25,691 nt of DNA. Source: Carex sylvatica (Eukaryota > Streptophyta > Magnoliopsida > Poales > Cyperaceae). Location of the stretch: NCBI GenBank assembly GCA_964058845.1, contig CAXKVR010000706.1, positions 1-25,691 of the forward strand, read 5' to 3'. Shown here piece by piece: positions 1-8,230 of the stretch. The first letter of the stretch is position 1, and every line of letters starts with the position of its first letter. The notes under the pieces are model-generated. The model ran no database searches. It had not been told where the DNA came from and saw only the letters and a program-made list of their open reading frames with translations. Both the position numbers and the translations under genes were made by a program.

Positions 1-590
1 TTTTCCAAAAAGTCACGCAAAACATGAGATATCTCAGAGGATGCGAATTCCTCCCTCCTACCCCCTCTCCCTCTCTCTTTTCTTTTCTTTTTTATCTTTC
101 ACCCCCCCTCTTTTGGTTTCTCTCTCCTCTCCCCATTCGCCCCACGTTTATTCCCTTTACAATTCTCTGCCCATCATGAGATACTGATTTCCATCTCCTA
201 GCAGCCTAGCTCTTCTCAGATATTATTTAAACAAAAAATAATAATAGTTCATCGATCATCTATGATTGAGATAATCATTCAACAAATATTGAACAAATTT
301 TCAGATGACCATTAAAATGGACTTAAGGTGAACAATAGAAATTACATTTATGTCTTGAAAGAAAAGGTGTTCTTTTTTATATCTCTAACTCTTCTACAGC
401 TGCAAAAATTATAGATTAGGTTGGATTGTTGTCAGATTATGAATTTTATTATTATTTGTTACATGTCGAAAATTTGATAAATTTAATAGGAGTGTCAAAA
501 TTTAAAATTTGGTCATTTTTGTTCCAGAAAATTTCTAGATTTATGTATGCCTCAATATTTAATGTTTAATTATCTAGGATATCTGTAAGT
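1..590. other. AT-rich intergenic DNA with a polypyrimidine tract
   Basis: A dense CT tract occupies about 50-150; its complement is GA-rich. It could be a leader or promoter Y-rich block of a gene outside the window, but no reading frame supports this. From 200 to 590 the sequence is low-complexity AT-rich DNA with no recognisable gene. Confidence 0.5.
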
Positions 591-944
591 AGGGATCCAT
601 TCACAACTATTCTATAGTTACAACATCATATAACATAATTTGTCAAAGTTCAAACAACCCTTCAATCCGTTCAACATGATTACTATATTAAAATGTGCTT
701 GGAGATCAAATTAAATTTTTTTTTTTTTGTTACTATTTATTAAGATGGCTACAAAATTCAATGGTCTGAAAACAACAATTTTATAAAATACTTATGAAAT
801 AGTAAAAAAATTCAAAAAATATAAAATTTTATCTTCAAGCACATTTTTATATAGAGATCATGTTGAACGGTTGGATCAACTATTTGAAATTTGAAAAATC
901 ATGTTGTAAATATTATAATTTTATAATGTTGTAAGTGGATCCCT
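591..944. mobile_element. Foldback MITE with GGGATCC termini
   Basis: The left end AGGGATCCATTCACAAC matches the complement of the right end (AGGGATCCACTTACAAC). Inner arms around 660-720 and 800-865 are also inverted copies. They carry the core shared with other elements here: CCGTTCAACATGAT, AAATGTGCTTGGAGATCAAA and TTACTATTTATTAAG. It is about 354 bp with no coding capacity. No convincing target duplication was seen. Confidence 0.7.
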
Positions 945-946
945 CC

Positions 947-979
947 TTTATATATATATATAGAGAGAGAGAGAGAGTG
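947..979. repeat. Compound (TA)n(GA)n microsatellite
   Basis: A short TA run passes directly into a GA run between two MITEs. Confidence 0.85.
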
Positions 980-1250
980 ACTAATATGCATTCGGTAGCA
1001 TATGGACCGAAATGCATACGGTTCAAATTTAAAGTTTCAAAATTCAAAAAGTCGATCTGAACTGTTCATCTTGTTCTCCATATTAATATATGCTTGGAGA
1101 CCAAATTTTATATTTTTCTAAATTTTTTTACTATTTATTAAGCCACTTTGAAAATTGCTGATCCAACGGTGGCTGCTGATTTTACTGTTTTGTTAAGTCA
1201 CCGTTGGATCAACAATTTTCAAAGTGGCTTAATAAATAGTAAAAAAATTC
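974..1250. mobile_element. Truncated foldback MITE (left arm and centre only)
   Basis: The left arm (TTCATCTTGTTCTCCATATT, then TATGCTTGGAGACC) and the palindromic centre (CCAACGGT and ACCGTTGG flanking the spacer at about 1168-1210) closely match the complete element at 2657-3072. After AAAAAAATTC at 1250 the similarity stops abruptly and CACTA-type sequence begins, so the outer right arm is missing. The outer left end differs from that of its relative. Confidence 0.65.
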
Positions 1251-1267
1251 AGAATAGTATGCACATT

Positions 1268-1670
1268 TGAATCGATTTTTTATAATAACCGATCCTAATA
1301 CTATCAGGATCGGTTATTATAAAGAACCGATCCTAATATATGCACAATTAGGATCGGTTCTTTATAATAACCAATCCTGATAGTATTAGAATCAGTTCTT
1401 TATAATAACCAATCATGATAGTATTAGGATCGATTATTATAAAAACCGATCCAAATGTGCTTACATTAGGATAATAAAAAAAATAAAGAATTATGATCGG
1501 TTATTTTAAACAACCGATCCTAATATATATTTTTTAAATCCTAATGTATGCACATTAGGATTGTTTGTTTAAAATAACGATTCTAATAGTATTATGATCG
1601 GTTATTATAAAAAACCGATCCAAATGTGCATACATTAGGATCGGGCTTTTAAAATAACCGATCCTGATTA
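1268..1670. repeat. Subterminal array of GGATCGGTT motifs in alternating orientation
   Basis: Roughly ten or more intact or degenerate copies of the 9-bp motif GGATCGGTT and its complement alternate. They are separated by TATTATAAA or CTAATATATGCACA spacers, so neighbouring units form 40-50 bp hairpins. In characterised CACTA elements such motifs bind the element-encoded TNPA protein; binding here is inferred. Confidence 0.8.
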
Positions 1671-1789
1671 TATTTTTCATTACATTTGGCACTAGGATTT
1701 TTATTTTCATATCCTGCCTCTAATTACTTAGCCAAAATTTAACCCTCAACTCTCCATCTCTCTCTCCCTCTCGCCTCACCCTCTTGGCT

Positions 1790-2312
1790 CTCCCTTTGCT
1801 CGGCCTCACCCAGAGCCCAGAGAAAAAAAAAAACCACCTGCGCCTCCGCTCCGCTCAGCTCTCAAGTCGGCTCAGAACTCGGTGCTCAAGTCTGCTCGGC
1901 ATGGGTCTCCGCTGTTCAAGCCGAGCGATTCTTCACGAAGTTAATTGAAAAAGAGGTGTGTTCTTCTTTACCCTTAGGATCCGATTGCTCAACTTAAGAT
2001 CTGATTGCATGCAAACATCTTTTCTAACCAAACATTACCATGTAATGGCAAGGTACAAAGTTTGTATTTAATTGTGATTTTCTTTTTGCAGGTATTCAAG
2101 TATTATTTTGAAGAACTAGAGGAAGAATCTCTTAGAGATAACTTTGTCGTAATGGTAATTTGTGTTTAATAATTTTGTATTCATTAAATAATGAATATGA
2201 TTGTAGGATCATGAGTCATATATGAGTACTCTTGAAATTGAAATGGGTTCAATTAATAAGTACTACTGGGATCGATTATTTGAAACAACTAATTCTAATT
2301 CAAACTTTTAGG
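1790..2312 (+). pseudogene. Possible spliced 5' remnant of the CACTA transposase gene
   Basis: A GC-richer, leader-like block (1750-1950) is followed by candidate splice sites: donor GAG/GTGTGT near 1955, acceptor TTTTTGCAG ending 2091, donor ATG/GTAATT at 2155, and acceptor GATTGTAG ending 2206. Joining 2092-2154 to 2207 onward keeps one frame open to a TAG near 2310. The ATG at the exon edge would be followed by DHESYM, weakly like the MDRSWM start of plant CACTA transposases. This is inference; no catalytic region remains. Confidence 0.35.
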
Positions 2313-2656
2313 ATCGGTTCTTTAACCGATGCATATTAGTATATTAGTATCGCCTTAATCAGAATTGGTTAAATTTTGATCCTAATGTGCATAAATAACT
2401 GATCCTAATTTCAATTTTTCCACTAGTGATATAGTAGCGAAATACAAATTAAATTATATAGAGTATTATACCATTACACATGCATTACCCTATTTTTACT
2501 AATAGTTTAGTTAAACATAGTACGTTCATACATACGTAGCCAAGGTGAGATTGATTTATACAGTATTCAATATATACACACAGTGTATTTCATTAGTAAT
2601 TGATGATCTTCTTGAAAATACATAATATGTAATTTTGTGTTACACACACATAAATA

Positions 2657-3072
2657 GAGTACGGCTACCATACATTGCAATGCATAGGCACCTCTATGCA
2701 TTGGACTATAAATCACGGATTCAAAGTCCAAATGACCGATCCAAACCGTTCATCTTGTTCTCCATATTAATATGTGCTTGGTGACCAAATTTTATATTTT
2801 TTGAAATTTTTTACTATTTATTAAGTCACTTTGAAAATTACTGATCCAACGGTGCCTTTTGATTTTACTGTAACCGTTGGATCAGCGATTTTCAATGTGG
2901 CTTAATAAATAGTAAAAAAATTCCAAAAAATGTAAAATTTGATCTCCAAGCACATATTAATATGGAGAACAAGATGAACGGTTTGGATCGGTCATTTGGA
3001 CTTTGAATATGGTGATTTATAGTCCAATGCATAGAGGTGCCTATGCATTGCAATGTATGGTAGACCTTACTC
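2657..3072. mobile_element. Long foldback MITE, nearly intact palindrome
   Basis: The first 52 bp from CTACCATACATTG (2665 on) are a perfect inverted copy of the end (up to 3063). The similarity extends outward through GAGTAxGG and inward almost to the centre near 2868, at roughly 90 percent or better by eye. The element is flanked by CACATAAATA on the left and CACATAATA on the right, an imperfect 9-10 bp target duplication that suggests a Mutator-type origin. It has no coding capacity. It lies about 0.6 kb upstream of the NAC TATA box. Confidence 0.85.
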
Positions 3073-3081
3073 CACATAATA

Positions 3082-3668
3082 TATATATTATGGTATTATG
3101 TACATTTCTGTCTGTGAGAATATTAACTTTTTTACTTTTATTAGAGATAATTAAATAATTAATTAAATATTTTTTTATCCGTTATCTATTAACATTATCG
3201 GATATAAATAAGTAGATTTTCGATATAAATAATTAATTAACTAATTTTTCACGCGCGCACACACACACATAGGTTTTCTTGAGTCATTGAGTGTGAATGT
3301 GACGTAACATATAGTCTGCATCATTCTCACAAATAAGTTGTCGTTTTGTAATAAAGGAACATCTTTCACATTAATACATTTTAACAAATATTGATTATGG
3401 TATTAGTTTATCATCAATAGGGAGACAACTGGTGGATTAAATCGGGGAGACATCAATAGTTTCCCTCCAATTATTAATTAATTTTCTACATACAGTGGCC
3501 CATCTGTGTGTTGTGTGTTAGCTTGAGTGAGGTAATTTTGGTGGCTTCTCTCTATTCTTGCAAACAGCAAAACTAACCATTAGCTGATTAGCCTATGCAG
3601 TGGAAAAGTTCAATAAAAAAAAATAAAAAATAAAAGAAAAATCAGACCGAAAAAGATCAGTTAACCAC
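3082..3668. other. Proximal promoter region of the NAC gene
   Basis: AT-rich DNA between the upstream MITE and the TATA box. It contains a short (CA)n run at about 3257-3270 and two similar CATCAATAG...GGAGACA blocks (about 3412 and 3449). No binding site could be assigned with confidence. Confidence 0.5.
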
Positions 3669-3678
3669 TATATAAATA
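3669..3678 (+). promoter_or_regulatory. TATA box of the NAC gene
   Basis: TATATAAATA lies 133 bp before the ATG. That places transcription start near 3700-3710, at the head of a pyrimidine-rich tract, which is the usual plant core-promoter layout. The start site itself is inferred. Confidence 0.75.
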
Positions 3679-3699
3679 ACTAAACTATCCCAACCTCTC

Positions 3700-3810
3700 T
3701 CGACCTTCCTAATATTTTCTCTCACACCGTCTCCTCTCTCTCCTTTCTTCTCACCTTTAATTTGTACTTCACCTTCAATTTGTCTATTTGCATATAAACT
3801 AGTACCCATA
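3700..3810 (+). other. Predicted 5' UTR of the NAC gene, pyrimidine-rich
   Basis: The leader is CT-rich (3695-3752, Y-patch-like) and contains no upstream ATG, so translation should begin at 3811. It also holds an 18-bp imperfect tandem duplication (3751-3768 and 3769-3786) built on TCACCTT(T/C)AATTTGT. The 5' boundary is estimated from the TATA box position. Confidence 0.6.
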
Positions 3811-5788
3811 ATGAGTATATCAGTTAATGGCCAGTCTTGTGTGCCGCCTGGCTTCCGATTCCACCCAACCGAAGAGGAATTGTTGAACTACTATTTGCGA
3901 AAGAAAGTCGGAAATGAGAAGATTGATTTAGATGTGATTCGCGATGTAGATCTTAACAAGCTTGAACCATGGGACATTCAAGGTATGTAATGCACTCTTT
4001 TTTAAGTTCAAATGTACTTAATTTAGTTCAAAATGGGTATATGTGCAATTAAACTGAGAGTTAAAGGGTGAGTGTGACAACTAGTACGTAGAAATAAAGA
4101 GTTATAATTTTGAGTGTGACAAGGTACGTGATACGTATAAATTAATTAGTACATTCTCCTTCAGAAAGTTCATAGATTACTATCATAATACTTGGTTTGC
4201 ACTTACTGGTTTGCTTTAATTACCTGACCTCATCTTTGTTCAATAAACAATATTAGTCAAAAGTCAAAATGAATATGAAATTAGTGAGGATCAAGAATAT
4301 ATACATACTTACTCTAGTAGTGCAAGTATCTAAAAGGTTTGTCATCCACCATTAATAATTTAATGTTGAGTATTTAATTATACTTTAAATTTCTATTAAT
4401 AAAAAGTTGCATCCTACACCAATTTTTTTTTAAGCAGTCAAGAATTCACATCACAATTGCAAATTTACAATATTTAGAAATGTTTTAAATTAATAGCATT
4501 TCCTGAAAACGTATTGTTCTATGGTATCAAGTATTAATTTCTATGAGTATATGAATTATATATTCTCACAATATTAATTTTTTGTACGTGCAGAGAAATG
4601 CAAGATTGGTTCTACACCTCAAAATGACTGGTACTTCTTTAGCCACAAAGACAAGAAGTATCCGACTGGTACACGTACCAATCGAGCAACTGCGGCAGGC
4701 TTTTGGAAAGCTACTGGCCGAGACAAGGTCATATATAATAGCTTCAAGCGAATTGGCATGCGCAAAACCCTAGTTTTCTACAAAGGCCGGGCACCACACG
4801 GCCAGAAATCCGATTGGATCATGCATGAGTACCGTCTAGATGAACTCACCGACACAAATTCTCACTCTCACTCTCATGTAAGTCTAGCTGCTAGAGAACT
4901 ATTCAAATATTTTCTTTCACCAAAACATGCTAAGTTGCATTAATTTAATTGAACAAGCAATACTTAAACAAGTTGCATTTAACTAACAACTTTTTGTGTG
5001 ACTCTGATTAATCAAGAAGTATAACAATTAAATACATGTGTTACATGTGTACTTAATTGATATAATAATGAATGTAGGTGGCTAGCCCAATTGCAGAGGC
5101 AAATCAAGAGGACGGTTGGGTTGTTTGTAGAGTGTTCAAGAAGAAGAACCATCTCAAATCCATTAGTAGCCCAAAGAATTGTTCTTCTATCACAAGTGAT
5201 GCAAAAACACAGCTCATGCACTCTACCAGCGACGAGGCGCTGGATCACATATTACAGTACATGGGCCGATCATGCAAACAGGAAGCTGAAAAGTGTTCAA
5301 ATGCATCTACTAGTCTCAGTTTTAAGTATCTCAAGCCGATTGAGACAATTGCCAGCATGCATGAGAGGTTCATGAAGTTGCCTGCACTAGAGAGCCCGAC
5401 TTTCCAGTCGTCGGTCTCACCGACATGTAATAGTCAAGAGAGTTACATGCAAGATACGGTCCAAGCGGTGGTCAACATGGACCAAAATTACAACTCCGGT
5501 GATGGTATCACCGATTGGGCCGCAATGGATAGGCTCGTTGCTTCACACCTTAACGGGCAGGCTGATCCAGCAAAGCATGAGCTCACGTGCTTTGATGAAC
5601 CGAATTTCAATTTCTACCCAACTAGCAGGCTGCTACTGAGCAGTGGTGCAGATGAGTGTACCCGAGGTGCAAGTGTCATTACTAGTAACACAGGTGGCGA
5701 TGGCTGTGATGGTGATCTGTGGAGTTTTGCAAGGTCAGCTTCTTCAGGTTCGGGTAATTCAGAGCGACTAAGCCATGTTTCGCTATAA
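3811..5788 (+). CDS. NST1-like: NAC transcription factor, NST/SND1 secondary-wall type; 3 exons
   Basis: The coding sequence is join(3811..3982, 4594..4877, 5078..5788), giving 388 residues. The N-terminus MSISVNGQS followed by [15 protein letters not shown] is the hallmark of the NST1/NST2/SND1 group; VND proteins start differently. The NAC DNA-binding and dimerisation domain spans about residues 11-175. It contains [17 protein letters not shown] (41-57), [60 protein letters not shown] and [12 protein letters not shown] (164-175), all intact. The C-terminal activation region keeps [17 protein letters not shown] (203-219), LPALESP (253-259, LP-box-like) and [18 protein letters not shown] (296-313, WQ-box-like), ending [11 protein letters not shown] and SHVSL. 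Family proteins are nuclear activators that turn on MYB46-type regulators and the cellulose, xylan and lignin genes in fibres or vessels. The start is chosen because it gives the conserved N-terminus and no ATG lies between the TATA box and it. Length is slightly above the roughly 360 residues of the Arabidopsis proteins. A Ser-His repeat (147-152) sits just before intron 2. Whether it is the NST1, NST2 or SND1 copy cannot be settled here. Confidence 0.95.
3983..4593 (+). other. Intron 1 of the NAC gene
   Basis: This 611-bp intron starts GTATGT and ends GTGCAG. It interrupts the Glu codon after EPWDIQ (phase 1), where NAC genes usually carry their first intron. It is strongly AT-rich, with short near-repeats of GAGTGTGACAA at about 4070 and 4113, and no transposon was recognised in it. 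Confidence 0.93.
4878..5077 (+). other. Intron 2 of the NAC gene
   Basis: This 200-bp phase-0 intron has donor GTAAGT and acceptor AATGTAG. It lies between the MHEYRLDE block and the DGWVVCRVF block, the usual second NAC intron position. The donor directly abuts the Ser-His coding repeat. Confidence 0.92.
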
Positions 5789-6290
5789 TTGAAAAGGCAC
5801 CAGTTAATCGGGCTTTTCTAAATCAGAGACGATATGATTGGCACTGCTTTCATCACTCTCAGTTTGTTAGTCTCTACCACCATATTGGACCTATAGGTTG
5901 TTAAAGATCCTTGTATGCATACAAATTATTTAGATTTTTTTTTATTTTTATTTCCATATTGTTTCTTTTTGGGAACAGGAGGAAAGGGGAGGGGGGGTGG
6001 GGGGCGATGGAGTGGCGCTATCCATACATGGGGCCTGATCAAAATTTGTTAACACAAGGTAATTAGGCTGGCAAGAAAGAAATGTCTGTTAGTAGAATGG
6101 AAGAACATCAGTTTAATTAGGGTGTGCAAGAAGTGTACCTTATCCTTTTTTTTTCCTTTTTTTTTTGGTTGTTTTTACATCCTCTCCATTTTGTACAAAA
6201 GAATATAGAGATGTGTGTTCCTCTATTATACCATATGTATCCTAACATGTTAATTTCTTTTTAGTGATTGTAATATAGGCGCGAGAATTT
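5789..6290 (+). other. Predicted 3' UTR of the NAC gene
   Basis: The sequence after the stop codon is T-rich with a strong G-run block (5986-6004). TTGTAC, AATATA and TGTAATATAGG motifs between about 6190 and 6280 resemble plant polyadenylation regions. No canonical AATAAA was decisive, so the end is approximate. Confidence 0.4.
5986..6004 (+). other. G-quadruplex-type motif in the NAC 3' UTR
   Basis: The tract GGGGAGGGGGGGTGGGGGG satisfies the four-run G3 rule with one- to two-base loops. It lies about 200 bases past the stop on the sense strand, so the transcript would carry it if the 3' UTR reaches this far. Folding is inferred. Confidence 0.6.
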
Positions 6291-6511
6291 ATAGTCTTCT
6301 GCACATGATTACTTTTGGTATAATTATAGTTATCAAACAACCATCTTTGCAAATTTGATCTGCAATTATCTCAAGATATAATGCATCTCTTTACTTTAAT
6401 TAATATGCATACACTATATATAGCTTGTTGTTAATATGATGATCACTTGTTTGCGGCAGTTCGTACATAAATATTATCCGAGAGGGAGACGTGTCTGATG
6501 GGCTTTCTGCC

Positions 6512-6588
6512 CGATTTGCTTCATGATGCGTGCATGCTGGTTCAATATTCGTGCAGATCAAGCACGCACGTATCATGAAATGAATCCG
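6512..6588 (+). ncRNA. Imperfect hairpin, possible unrecognised small-RNA precursor
   Basis: The left arm around TTCATGATGCGTGCATGCT (6520-6538) pairs with the right arm around 6561-6580 (read as complement TTCATGATACGTGCGTGCT), with one G:U pair and few mismatches. The loop is about 20 nt and weaker pairing continues outward. It sits in an island less AT-rich than its surroundings. The arms do not match any plant miRNA I can recall, so it may equally be a chance or transposon-derived hairpin. Either strand could be transcribed. Confidence 0.3.
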
Positions 6589-6926
6589 ATGGAAGAGAGC
6601 GGGTATCAAACCGATTTGAGTCCAATGCTTATAGGACGCGCCATATCATCCCTTCCATTAATAACTAGTTGCTAATTAAATGGAGAAGATGATCAACTCA
6701 TAGTACACTGTACACAAATTAATTGAGAAAATAATTAAGAGGGTTAATGATGGAGTATAATAGAACCTACAAACTTTTGGTGCGCTGGATGCGGATGGTC
6801 ATCTTTTTGTGGTGGTGACAAGAGAAAAAAGGTACAGACGAAAGGTGAGCTTCGGCCCCATGTGGGGTACCCTTCATTAATTTAAAGCTGGGCTGTCTTT
6901 GCCTCTCATGTCTCTCTCAAGTCACA

Positions 6927-6944
6927 ACACACACACACACACAC
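6927..6944. repeat. (AC)9 microsatellite
   Basis: Nine uninterrupted AC units lie close to the GA microsatellite downstream. Confidence 0.9.
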
Positions 6945-6975
6945 TTTGTCTAGTGTGTATACCCCCTTGAGATAT

Positions 6976-6980
6976 AGAGA

Positions 6981-7012
<32 letters not shown>
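6976..7012. repeat. (AG)n microsatellite
   Basis: A 37-bp AG run with one GG interruption. Such GAGA tracts can be bound by plant BPC proteins; that role is inference. Confidence 0.9.
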
Positions 7013-7015
<3 letters not shown>

Positions 7016-7260
7016 GCTTTTGTGGCTACCAAAATAATTCTCTAGAGACTAGAGAGAGTAGCGCCCAAAGGAGTTGGAAGTTCGACTACGTGATTATTAG
7101 ATCAGATAACAACTTTTTGTGTCTCTTCTCTTGCGAAACTTTTCGTACATCCTAGCAAATCCTGTATTTTGTAATTTTGTATGATCACATTTTCGATTAT
7201 TAATATTTATTGGTGGAAGGTGTGCACTGTAGAACCTACCTCTCAAGCATAAATTAGTGG

Positions 7261-7415
7261 GATCCTACTCCGATGCTCTTCAAATAGAAGAGCAGGACTC
7301 TGTTATTCAAAATTAGACTGTTAAATTTTTTCATGCACAGATCTCAACACATATGAACGGTTCGATTTAGAATAACAGAGTTCTGCTCTCCTATTTGAAG
7401 AGCAGCGGAGTTGGG
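7261..7415. mobile_element. Short foldback MITE (about 155 bp)
   Basis: The left arm CTCCGATGCTCTTCAAATAG... (ending CTCTGTTATTC) is an inverted copy of the right arm (complement CTCCGCTGCTCTTCAAATAG... ending the same way), covering about 41 bp. The centre holds CATGCACAGATCTCAACAC. It is unrelated to the other MITE family here. No clear target duplication was seen. Confidence 0.75.
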
Positions 7416-7689
7416 GCAATATGCAGGTGCAATCGGGTCAGATTGCATTAGATCAACTTAATTGACATGCGTCATTAATTGAGTCTTGAATTGTTTCTGA
7501 TGGAATTTTGGATCGCATTAAATTTTGAGTCATTTCAGTCTAGATGACTTGACTTGTTAACATTATCCGATCAGGTCCGTTCAGTTTGGGTAGAGTCGGA
7601 TGAATTTTCGGATTAAATTCAAATTTTTGATTGCTTAGCGTACATTTACTTTGATAATTTTTAAAGAGGAATTAAATATCTCAGTACTA

Positions 7690-7875
7690 TTAGCATTCAA
7701 CATGTTCTCCATATTAAATTATGCTTGGAGATCAAATTTTTACATTATGAAAAAATAGTAATTTTAAAAAATCCTTAAAAAATAGTTAAATTTTTTCAAA
7801 AAAATGTAAACTTTTGATCTTCAAGCACATTTTATATGGAGATTATGTTCAATATTATATTTCAGATCGACTATT
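7690..7875. mobile_element. Foldback MITE remnant with the shared core
   Basis: TTCAACATGTTCTCCATATT and ATGCTTGGAGATCAAATTTT on the left are mirrored by GATCTTCAAGCACATTTTAT and GGAGATTATGTTCAA on the right. The outer ends do not match each other, so it is truncated or decayed. Confidence 0.6.
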
Positions 7876-7926
7876 TAAACTTTGAAATTGCAAAAATAAA
7901 CTCGTAGTACCAATGTCTTCATCATA

Positions 7927-8230
7927 TTTTGTGTCTCTATTTTGAGAACAATAATTTAAAATTTAAAACTTCAATATCAAAACAAAACTGTTAGATATGA
8001 TTTATATCATTTTCTCTATACACACGCAAAAGACCACGACATTTCAATTTATCTTTGATTCAAAAGCTTGCAAAAATACACAAATGTTAATAAATTATGG
8101 ACGTTGATTTCAACTTATTGATTCATATAAATAAAAAATAAAAAAATGATAATTGCTTAGGTCCATGTACAGAAAATAATATAGATCATATCTAACAATT
8201 TTATTTCAACTTATTGATGGAGGCACAAAA
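7927..8230. mobile_element. Inverted-repeat element with GTTAGATATGAT arms
   Basis: CTGTTAGATATGATTTATAT with the following ATTTTCT (about 7988-8015) is an inverted copy of 8172-8203. The outer TTTTGTGTCTC and GAGGCACAAAA also mirror each other. Internal TTTCAACTTATTGAT is duplicated (about 8111 and 8203). It is about 300 bp, non-coding, and directly adjoins the preceding MITE remnant. Confidence 0.55.

Larger units (their letters stand above)
1251..2428 (+). mobile_element. CACTA (En/Spm) deletion derivative
   Basis: The 3' terminus TTTTTCCACTAGTG (2415-2428) is the complement of a CACTAGTGGAAAAA end, typical of plant CACTA elements. Subterminal GGATCGGTT/AACCGATCC motifs occur densely at 1270-1670 and again at 2265-2410, as in TNPA-binding regions. 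Between them lie a GC-richer leader and possible splice sites but no transposase, so the element is non-autonomous. No matching 5' CACTA terminus was found, so the left end is probably lost at the junction with the MITE at 1250. Confidence 0.7.
6291..7257. other. Intergenic DNA with a promoter-like, microsatellite-rich patch
   Basis: Apart from the hairpin at 6512-6588, this stretch has a near-palindrome GGCCCCATGTGGGGTACC at about 6854-6871, a TCP-site-like arrangement. Then come CT-rich, (CA)n and (GA)n tracts. The only longer frame through it is created by the GA repeat and is not a gene. Confidence 0.45.

Noticed and set aside
1268..1670. CRISPR-like regular repeat array
   Set aside because: The repeats alternate in orientation, vary in spacing and lie in plant DNA next to a CACTA end, so they are transposon subterminal motifs.
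2892..3077. Minus-strand frame of 61 codons
   Set aside because: It lies wholly inside the arm of a foldback MITE and has no similarity to any protein I recognise.
3811..3982. Assignment to the VND vessel-specific NAC group
   Set aside because: VND proteins lack the MSISVNGQS start seen here, which points to the NST/SND1 group instead.
5012..5375. Frames overlapping NAC exon 3 on both strands
   Set aside because: They are alternate-frame readings of the real exon 3 and have no independent support.
6946..7155. Open frame of 69 codons with an Arg-Glu run
   Set aside because: The Arg-Glu run is just the translated GA microsatellite, and the rest has no domain, splice context or coding bias.
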